A DNA stretch of 64,000 bases from Dyella tabacisoli (GTDB lineage Bacteria; Pseudomonadota; Gammaproteobacteria; Xanthomonadales; Rhodanobacteraceae), in contig NZ_KZ857176.1 in the NCBI RefSeq assembly GCF_003350925.1, positions 124,001-188,000 on the forward strand. Reading direction: 5' to 3'. The position numbers were made by a program, and so were the translations under genes. Under the pieces are notes generated by a model. The model ran no database searches. It was not told the DNA's origin and saw only the letters and a program-made list of their open reading frames with translations. Below are positions 7,862-14,287 of this stretch, in pieces (the first letter of the stretch is position 1; every line of letters starts with the position of its first letter).

Positions 7862-10450
7862 CTAGAAGGTGTAATTCACGCCGACATTGACGAAGCGGCC
7901 GCGAGGATCGGCCTGGGTGCTGTCGTAGTAGGTGTTGGACGGATCCCACGGTGGACGGCGGTTTTGCAGGTTTTGCACGGCCAGCGTCAGCGTGGTGTGG
8001 GCGATGCCGGTATAGGCGACCGAGACATCGAACGTGCTCCAGTTCTTCACCCGCGCTGGGTAAGCCGAGGTAAGCCGATTCGCCGGGTTTTGTTGATAGC
8101 CGCCCACGTAGTACCAGGTCAGCGTGCTGGTGAAATCTCCGGCAGCCCAACCCAGCCCGGTCGTGCCACGCCACTTCGGTAGAGAGCCGAAGATATTGGT
8201 GCCGGCACCGTTGACTGCGGCATCGCCAGCCACCAGCGGTTGGCTGTACTTGAGCAGGCGGGTCCATGTGCTGTTGAGCGTGAACTCGCCATAGTTCTGC
8301 GTGTGCAGCGCCTGTTTGAAGTCGATGTCGACGCCGTCGGTGCTGAGGCTTTGCTGGTTTTTGTATTGGTTGGTGATGATGGTGATGCGGCCTTGCGCGT
8401 CGCGGATCACGCGCGGATCTTTGCGCTGTACCAGGGCGCTTACATCGTCCGGCCCGATGATGCCGTTCTGCACGATGTGGTAGTAGTCCACGCCGATGCT
8501 GGTGTCGGCACCGGGTGACAGTACAAAACCCAGGTTGTAGTTGCGCGAACGCTCCGGCCGCAGATTCGGATTGGCCGCATAGACGTTGGTATAGCCGCGG
8601 CGCTGGCCGGGCGTAACCGGGTCGTAGGGGTCGACCACCGAGCCATAACTGACGGCCGTGCTGTGGGTGATCTCCGGCAGCGACGGTGCGCGAAAGCCGC
8701 GCGAATACGAGCCGCGCAGCAAGAGCCAGTCCAGCGGCTGGTAGCGCAGGCTGAACTTCGGTGCGAAGGCGTTGCCGAAATCGCTGTAATGATCCAGTCG
8801 GCCGGCGACATTCGCTTCGAGGGTGCTGAGGATCGGCACGTTGAATTCGGCATAAGCGGCATTGACGTTGCGCGAGCCGCGAATGATGTCGATGGCCGGA
8901 CGTAGCTCACTGCCCGACAACACGGCCGAAGAGGTGCGTGAGTTGATCGACTCGTTGCGAAACTGGTAACCGCCGGCAAAGCCGACCGTACCGGCCGGCA
9001 AGTCGAAAAGCTGCGTGCTGGCGGTGGCATCGACCGTGGTCAGCCGCGATACCGCGGGGCGTGTCGTGAATAGCCGCAGCGCATCCACCGCCGAGGTCGG
9101 GTTGCCGGTGCTGGCGAGGTTATAGCCGCCATTGGCGAGCAGCGACTGGAAGGCGTAACGGTTACCGAAGTTGGTGACGTACTCCTTCAGACGGCTCTCC
9201 GAATGGCCTGCCGAAACATCCCAGTCCCATGCGCCGGTGTGACCCTTCACGCCGCCCAGGAAGCGCGTGAAGATGGTGCGGTCATATTTGTTGCGCTGAC
9301 CCACGTCCCAGAGATTGGTGTTGACCGGAGTAGGCACGTTGTTCGGGTTGGCCGGGTTGCCGACCGGTAGCGTGGTGTCGATATTGACCAGGCGCTGGTT
9401 GGTGTTGTCCCACGCGCGCAAGCCACTGCCGATCGACAGCGGTGCGGAGAATACGAAGGCGGCGTGGCTGCGGCTGTAGATCGCTTCGCCGTAGGCCTGG
9501 ATATCGTCGGTGAGTTTTACGGTGGCGCGCAGTACCGCGTGATAACGCTCGACGCCGGGGATCAGCGAGGTGTATGGCGCGGGGTTATAAGCCCATACCT
9601 CGCCGCCCTTGCCTGGGGTAATCGCGCCATAGGGCACTCGTTGCACCGGGCCGACCGCGTTGGCAAAACCCTGGGTCGGATCGTTGTTGTAGTAATTGGT
9701 CGGAGTCCAGTTCAGACGGCCGCCAGGCTTGTCGCGAAAATCGTTGTCGCGCAACCAGCTCACATCGCTCTGCTGCAGTTGGCTGCGGCGGGTACCGTCA
9801 ACGGCAAAGAACACGTTATAGCCGTCTTTCTTTATGTCGCCGTGACCCAGCAACAGATGAAAATTGTTTTCGGTCTGGCCGGTGCCTTCGGTGCTTCCGC
9901 CATAGCTGGCGCCGGCTTCGGCACCTTGATAGTTCTGCTTGAGGATGATGTTGACCACACCCGCAATAGCATCGGAGCCGTAGACCGCCGAGGCTCCGTC
10001 CTTCAACACCTCGATGCGCTCCACCGCGGCGAGCGGCAGCGAATTAAGATCGACGAAGGTGTCTTGCAATTCGTAGGCGGTGGCGTAGTTGGCTACACGC
10101 TTGCCATCGAGCAGAACCAGCGTGTTTTTCTGACCAAGTCCACGCAACGACACGCCGGCCGTGCCGGCCGAAAAACTTCCGGTGAGCTGTTCGTTGACGC
10201 TATTGCCGGTATTGGCCGAAATCGAGCGCAGAAAATCGGGCAACGTCGTTTTGCCGCTGACCTTGATCTGGTCTGCCGTGATGACCTGCACTGGGCTGGG
10301 GCCTTCCAAATCAGTCGTCTTGATATTGGAGCCGGTAACGGTGACGGCCTGGAGTTGCGTGGTTTTGCCCACGTTGTCGTCTTCGGCGTGCAGTGCCGAT
10401 GCGGCAAGCACGGCCGCAATGGCGAAGGGGAGCAGGCTTGGTTTAAGCAT
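7862..10450 (-). CDS. TonB-dependent receptor (first of a tandem pair)
   Basis: This 862-residue receptor has a signal peptide ending ASALHA-ED. It shows the TonB-box-like QAVTVTGSNIKTTD, a plug with GVSLRGLGQKNTLVLLDGKR and ASAVYGSDAIAGVVNIILKQ, and a barrel ending with the canonical C-terminal phenylalanine (VGVNYTF). It is paralogous to the next receptor downstream. AGGA lies 11 nt before the ATG at 10450. Its long upstream region carries two minus-strand mini-ORFs with runs of cysteine codons and a short hairpin, which suggests leader control of the pair. The ligand is not identifiable. Confidence 0.93.
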   Translation of the reverse strand: MLKPSLLPFAIAAVLAASALHAEDDNVGKTTQLQAVTVTGSNIKTTDLEGPSPVQVITADQIKVSGKTTLPDFLRSISANTGNSVNEQLTGSFSAGTAGVSLRGLGQKNTLVLLDGKRVANYATAYELQDTFVDLNSLPLAAVERIEVLKDGASAVYGSDAIAGVVNIILKQNYQGAEAGASYGGSTEGTGQTENNFHLLLGHGDIKKDGYNVFFAVDGTRRSQLQQSDVSWLRDNDFRDKPGGRLNWTPTNYYNNDPTQGFANAVGPVQRVPYGAITPGKGGEVWAYNPAPYTSLIPGVERYHAVLRATVKLTDDIQAYGEAIYSRSHAAFVFSAPLSIGSGLRAWDNTNQRLVNIDTTLPVGNPANPNNVPTPVNTNLWDVGQRNKYDRTIFTRFLGGVKGHTGAWDWDVSAGHSESRLKEYVTNFGNRYAFQSLLANGGYNLASTGNPTSAVDALRLFTTRPAVSRLTTVDATASTQLFDLPAGTVGFAGGYQFRNESINSRTSSAVLSGSELRPAIDIIRGSRNVNAAYAEFNVPILSTLEANVAGRLDHYSDFGNAFAPKFSLRYQPLDWLLLRGSYSRGFRAPSLPEITHSTAVSYGSVVDPYDPVTPGQRRGYTNVYAANPNLRPERSRNYNLGFVLSPGADTSIGVDYYHIVQNGIIGPDDVSALVQRKDPRVIRDAQGRITIITNQYKNQQSLSTDGVDIDFKQALHTQNYGEFTLNSTWTRLLKYSQPLVAGDAAVNGAGTNIFGSLPKWRGTTGLGWAAGDFTSTLTWYYVGGYQQNPANRLTSAYPARVKNWSTFDVSVAYTGIAHTTLTLAVQNLQNRRPPWDPSNTYYDSTQADPRGRFVNVGVNYTF

Positions 10451-10541
10451 GAGTACAAGATTCCTGTAAGCGCATGCCGTCCCGGCGTTAGCCAGGAGCA
10501 GGTATGCGTTGGGGACAGCGGGGGAGCTGTTTAAGTGAAAT

Positions 10542-10557
10542 ACGCCGAAACCGGCGT
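10542..10557 (-). promoter_or_regulatory. Short hairpin between Cys-rich mini-ORF and TonB receptor
   Basis: A 6-bp stem (ACGCCG/CGGCGT) with a 4-nt loop is followed on the minus strand by ATTTCACTT. It lies between the mini-ORF stop (10597) and the receptor start (10450). This is a possible attenuator element; the stem is short, so it could be chance. Confidence 0.3.
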
Positions 10558-10596
10558 CAGGGGCGATGCGCGCCAGGCGCGATCAAGGCTGTGGGG

Positions 10597-10692
10597 TCAG
10601 CCGATACGGCACATTCGACAGCAGCGACAACAACACTCCGCGCAGGCGCGGGGTTGGTGGCGGCCGGAATGAAAAGAAGAGATGCGTAGCAT
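10597..10692 (-). CDS. Cysteine-rich 31-residue leader ORF upstream of TonB receptors
   Basis: On the minus strand an ATG at 10692, with AGGA placed 8 nt before it, opens a 31-codon frame ending in TGA at 10597. Seven of the last 15 residues are cysteine (core CAECCCRCCRMC); the first half is basic with Ser and His. It lies 147 bp before the first tandem TonB receptor. Polycysteine upstream ORFs in other bacteria act as attenuators sensing cysteine supply, and other Cys-rich uORFs sense copper. By analogy this could couple receptor expression to cysteine or metal status. It is not annotated by length-limited gene finders. Translation is inferred from the ribosome site and codon pattern only. 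Confidence 0.55.
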   Translation of the reverse strand: MLRISSFHSGRHQPRACAECCCRCCRMCRIG

Positions 10693-10778
10693 CGTGAATA
10701 TCCTGGTGAGGTGCGTCTCTGGCGAGATGCGAGCGGCCTTGTCGGGCCGGTCCTGCGGGGGTTAGCGGGTGGTGACGA

Positions 10779-10802
10779 TCAACAACAGCAACACATCGCC
10801 AT
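10779..10802 (-). CDS. Seven-residue polycysteine mini-ORF (MAMCCCC)
   Basis: The minus strand at 10802-10779 reads ATG GCG ATG followed by four consecutive Cys codons and TGA. It lies 86 nt upstream of the larger Cys-rich leader ORF, in the same transcript direction as the TonB receptors. No Shine-Dalgarno is visible, so if translated it might be leaderless or initiated weakly. Four tandem Cys codons next to a second Cys-rich ORF are unlikely to be coincidence, but this is inference. Confidence 0.4.
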   Translation of the reverse strand: MAMCCCC

Positions 10803-11042
10803 GGGGCGATGGGTGGTGTGGATGTCGGTGCTAGTACCCAGGATGTTCACGACTTGCTTGGTTCCGTTGGTATTCGAATACCGCTTGGATGGATGGCGGT
10901 ATGGGCGGCTATTTGCGCATTGCACAAGTTGGTTGTCAAGTGATGATGGGTTGGGGGTGTGGTTGCTCGCGCGGAGGCGGTGGGGTTTTGGCGAGCTGGT
11001 TCGCCTGCGGCGGGCTTTCGACCTCCTGCCGGAGGCCGAGTC

Positions 11043-11220
11043 ACTTTTCTTTGCTTGCTCAAAGAAAAGTAACCAAAAGAAAGAGCACCCCGGTGCGTCG
11101 CCCTACGGGCTTGTGAGGGTCGGCCGGGCTTTTCGACAGGGCTTCCTGCCCTGGCGAAAAGGCATCGACATCCATGTCGATGCCCCTGCGGGCCTGATCG
11201 TCCGACCCTCACCGACGCAC
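11043..11220. repeat. Multi-hairpin (cloverleaf-like) intergenic repeat element
   Basis: A perfect 11-bp hairpin lies at 11043-11053/11060-11070. Beyond it is a nested structure. The outer arms are GTGCGTCG (11093-11100) with 11213-11220, and GTGAGGGTCGG (11113-11123) with 11202-11212. Inside are a hairpin at 11130-11160 (TTTTCG/CGAAAA plus CAGGGC/GCCCTG) and a perfect 11-bp hairpin at 11161-11184 with a CC loop. A frame runs through it (10711-11331), but its residues reflect the repeat and it is not called a gene. This resembles dispersed intergenic repeats of Xanthomonadales. Confidence 0.7.
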
Positions 11221-11280
11221 AGGGGCCCCAAGGTCAAGAGCAACGGCAACGTCAAAAGCCGCCGCTACGCCGCTTTTGCC

Positions 11281-11304
11281 CCTCCCCCTGCGTGCAGGGG
11301 GAGG
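11281..11304. repeat. Perfect GC-rich palindromic hairpin
   Basis: CCTCCCCCTGC and its exact complement are separated by GT, giving an 11-bp stem (REP-like). It lies 60 bp after the multi-hairpin element and 138 bp before the rhomboid gene. Confidence 0.6.
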
Positions 11305-11442
11305 CTGGGAGGGGGTGTGATCTTGCGGTAGGGCATCAATCTCAAGGCTTGTATAGCCCCCAGAACCCCCAAGCCAACGCATCCGTGGCGGCAAGAGTGG
11401 CCAGCGGCTACCCTTGGCGGATTGTTTTGCCTGGATAGCGTT

Positions 11443-12096
11443 ATGCCTTTTGATTTGCCGCCGGTGACCCGTAATCTGCTGATTGCCAACATCGCCGTCT
11501 ATTTGCTGCAGAAGCTCATGGGCGAGACCATGCTGGTCTACTTCGCCCTATGGCCGTGGGGGGCGGATCAAGTGTTTCAGGCAAGCGGTGGTGCGATTAT
11601 TTCGTTGGGTTTCCGGCCATGGCAGGTGGTGAGCTATGCGTTTATGCATGGCGATATCATGCATATTCTGTTCAATATGCTGGCGCTGTATATGTTCGGC
11701 GGGCAGATTGAGCGCACCTTCGGCGCGCGTAATTTCACCATTTATTACTTTGTGTGCCTGGTCGTGGCGGCTTTGGCGCAGTTGGTGGTGGTGGAATATT
11801 TCACCCACGGCTTTTACCCCACGCTGGGTGCGTCTGGTGCGATCTTTGGTGTGTTGTTGGCGTTCGGCATGATGTATCCGCACGAAAAAATGATGCTGAT
11901 CTTTCTGCCGATTCCCATGCCGGCCTGGTTGTTCGTCACCGGCTACGCGGTAGCCGAGCTGGTGATGGGGGTTACCGGGACGCAGGCTGGCGTAGCCCAC
12001 TTTGCTCATCTAGGCGGCATGCTCGGCGGCTATGTGCTGATCGAGTACTGGCGCGGCAAGTTTCCGATCAAGCCCCAGCGCCGCCTGTTGCGTTGA
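11443..12096 (+). CDS. Rhomboid-family intramembrane serine protease
   Basis: The 217-residue product has six or so hydrophobic segments and the rhomboid core: an HGDIMHILFNMLALYMFG segment, the catalytic GASG motif (Ser131) at the start of a membrane helix, and AHFAHLGG (His186/His189), which supplies the catalytic His of the Ser-His dyad. It therefore looks active and would cleave substrates inside the inner membrane. The ATG at 11443 is preferred over a TTG at 11422 because the conserved PPVTRNLLIANIAVYLLQ start follows it directly. An amino-acid permease gene follows after 25 bp, possibly in one transcript. Confidence 0.9.
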   Translation: MPFDLPPVTRNLLIANIAVYLLQKLMGETMLVYFALWPWGADQVFQASGGAIISLGFRPWQVVSYAFMHGDIMHILFNMLALYMFGGQIERTFGARNFTIYYFVCLVVAALAQLVVVEYFTHGFYPTLGASGAIFGVLLAFGMMYPHEKMMLIFLPIPMPAWLFVTGYAVAELVMGVTGTQAGVAHFAHLGGMLGGYVLIEYWRGKFPIKPQRRLLR

Positions 12097-12121
12097 ACTC
12101 TCTTATCTTTCGGCTGACCTC

Positions 12122-13477
12122 ATGACTCAACATCTACAGCGCGGGCTTCGCTCGCGCCATATCACGTTTATGGCGCTGGGCATGGCCATTGGCGCCGGTT
12201 TGTTTCTCGGTTCGGCCGATGCCATCAAGTTGGCCGGGCCGTCGGTGCTGTTCGCTTATCTGATCGGTGGGGTGATGATTTTCATCATTCTGCGTGCGCT
12301 GGGCGAAATGGCGGTGGAAGACCCGGTGGCGGGTTCGTTCAGTACTTATGCGCATAAGTATCTGGGGCCATTTGCCGGTTACCTGACGGGTTGGAATTAC
12401 TGGCTGCTGATGGTGGGTGTGGGCATTACCGAGAGTACGGCGGTAGGCATCTATATGAAGCCGTGGTTTCCCGATCTGCCGCAGTGGATCTGGGTGTTCG
12501 GCAGTGTGCTGATGATCGGCGGACTCAACCTGATGGCGGTCAAGGTCTACGGCGAGATGGAGTTCTGGTTCACCCTCATCAAAGTAGTGACAGTGGTGCT
12601 GATGATTCTCGGCGGCGGCACGATGATCTGGCTTGGCTGGGGCAATGGCGGCCGGCCGATCGGCCTGGGCAATCTATGGCAGCACGGTGGCTGGTTTCCT
12701 AACGGCATCACCGGCATGGTGATGGCGCTGCCGGTGGTGGTGTTTGCTTTCGGCGGTATCGAAACGATAGGTATGGCGGCGAGCGAAGCGACCGACCCGC
12801 AGCGCACGATTCCGCGCGCGGTTAACTCGGTGCTGTGGCGCATCCTGATTTTCTATGTGGGTGCGCTGTTCGTCATTATGGCGCTGTACCCCTGGAACCA
12901 ATTGGGTACACAGGGCAGCCCGTTCGTGGTGACCTTTGCCAAGCTCGGCATCCAGCAGGCTGCGGGCATCATTAATTTTGTGGTTATCACGGCCGCATTG
13001 TCGGGCTTCAACAGCACCACCTTCAGCGGTAGCCGTATGCTTTACAGCCTGGCGACCAAGCAGCAGGCGCCATCGGTCTTGGGCAGGTTAAGTGCGAATG
13101 GCGTGCCGATCTTTGGCGTGCTGGTGACGCTGGTCTGTTTGATCTTCGGCGTGGTGCTGAACTATCTGGTGCCGGAGCGCATCTTCAAGATCATGATGTC
13201 CATTCTCGCCTTCAACACGGTGTGGACATGGTCGATGGTGTTGATCGCGCACTTTCGCTTTCGTCAGTTGCGACCCCATACAACGAGTGCATTTCCGCTG
13301 CGCGCATGGCCGTTGAGCAGCGTGATTTGCCTGGCGTTCTTTGCCTTTGTGGTGTTCATGCTCGGCTACGGCCCGGACACGCGCGTGGCTTTGTACGTGG
13401 GTGCGGCGTGGGTGGTCGTGCTGACGGTGACTTATCGGGTGTTTGGCATTGAGCGGCGGATGGCGGCGTTGGCCTAG
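12122..13477 (+). CDS. Amino-acid permease (APC superfamily, AAT type)
   Basis: This 451-residue protein has about 12 membrane helices and the APC signature at its N-terminus (RHITFMALGMAIGAGLFLGS, then AGPSVLFAYLIGG and LGEMAVEDPVAGSFSTYA). Such carriers import amino acids by proton symport in the inner membrane. The sequence is closest in style to the GABA/proline/aromatic permease group, but the substrate cannot be fixed. It ends 1 bp from the convergent racemase gene, which may point to a shared amino-acid theme. Confidence 0.9.
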   Translation: MTQHLQRGLRSRHITFMALGMAIGAGLFLGSADAIKLAGPSVLFAYLIGGVMIFIILRALGEMAVEDPVAGSFSTYAHKYLGPFAGYLTGWNYWLLMVGVGITESTAVGIYMKPWFPDLPQWIWVFGSVLMIGGLNLMAVKVYGEMEFWFTLIKVVTVVLMILGGGTMIWLGWGNGGRPIGLGNLWQHGGWFPNGITGMVMALPVVVFAFGGIETIGMAASEATDPQRTIPRAVNSVLWRILIFYVGALFVIMALYPWNQLGTQGSPFVVTFAKLGIQQAAGIINFVVITAALSGFNSTTFSGSRMLYSLATKQQAPSVLGRLSANGVPIFGVLVTLVCLIFGVVLNYLVPERIFKIMMSILAFNTVWTWSMVLIAHFRFRQLRPHTTSAFPLRAWPLSSVICLAFFAFVVFMLGYGPDTRVALYVGAAWVVVLTVTYRVFGIERRMAALA

Positions 13478-13478
13478 C

Positions 13479-14183
13479 TCAAGATCGTTGATCCGCCAGG
13501 GCAAAATCCACCGCCATCGTTGCATGCAAGGCGGTGGTATCGAATAACGGAACCGGGCAATTATCCGCATGGATGAGCAGCATCAGCTCGGTGCAGCCGA
13601 GGATTACCCCGGTGGCGCCTTGGGCCACGCCCTCGGCGATCGTCTCTTGCAACGTGGTACGCGAGGTCTCGTTAACGATGCCTGCGCACAGCTCGTCATA
13701 GATGATGCGATGCACCTGCGGGCGTCGTTCGGCCGAAGGGGTCAGGCAATGGATGTTGAAGCGGCTTTCTAGTCGTTTGCGATAGAAATCCTGCTCCATG
13801 GTGAAAGCGGTGCCCAACAGCAGCACGCGATTCATGCCGGCCTCTGCAATCGCTGCGCCAACCGCATCGGCGATATGCAGAAACGGCAACGAGGTAGCGG
13901 CCGTGATGGCGTCTGCGACTTTATGCATGGTGTTGGTGGCGAGCACGATGCAGTCTGCGCCACCGGCTTGAAGACGGCATGCGGAGGCGGCCAGCAGCTC
14001 GCCGGCCTGCGGCCATTCACCGGTTCGTTGCAGGGTGGCAATTTCCGAAAAATCGAGACTGTCCAGCAACAGCCGTGCCGAATACAGCGGGCCAAGCCGG
14101 TCGCGGATGCCGCGATTGATGAGCTGGTAATACACCAGCGAGGATTCCCAGCTCATGCCGCCGATGACGCCGATGGTGCGCAT
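13479..14183 (-). CDS. ygeA: Aspartate/glutamate-racemase-family amino-acid racemase, YgeA type
   Basis: The 234-residue product starts MRTIGVIGGMSWESS. It has ATNTMHK with Thr83 at the first catalytic position and GCTEL with Cys197 at the second. This Thr/Cys pair, at the same numbering, is the known atypical active site of E. coli YgeA (L-Asp/Glu-specific racemase, also described as a broad-range racemase), whereas standard family members use two cysteines. It would interconvert L- and D-amino acids in the cytoplasm. It is convergent with the permease, with a 1-bp gap. Confidence 0.88.
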   Translation of the reverse strand: MRTIGVIGGMSWESSLVYYQLINRGIRDRLGPLYSARLLLDSLDFSEIATLQRTGEWPQAGELLAASACRLQAGGADCIVLATNTMHKVADAITAATSLPFLHIADAVGAAIAEAGMNRVLLLGTAFTMEQDFYRKRLESRFNIHCLTPSAERRPQVHRIIYDELCAGIVNETSRTTLQETIAEGVAQGATGVILGCTELMLLIHADNCPVPLFDTTALHATMAVDFALADQRS

Positions 14184-14238
14184 GCTGCTTGCTCCGTCCT
14201 GAAGTCCGTATCGATGAAGCTTTGCCGGCCGGTGGCAG

Positions 14239-14269
14239 ATCGCGCGTGCCGTTGTTCGACACGCGCGAT
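14239..14269 (-). terminator. Hairpin between rapA and racemase gene
   Basis: A perfect 10-bp stem, ATCGCGCGTG/CACGCGCGAT, with an 11-nt loop lies 19 bp after the rapA stop. No T-run follows on the minus strand, so it may be a Rho-assisted stop or an RNA-stabilising end. Confidence 0.45.
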
Positions 14270-14287
14270 TTGCATCTTGGGCCGCGG

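Noticed and set aside
10711-11331. 206-codon plus-strand frame upstream of the rhomboid gene
   Set aside because: It runs through the multi-hairpin repeat and a GC palindrome, has no domain or good ribosome site, and its residues follow the repeat structure.
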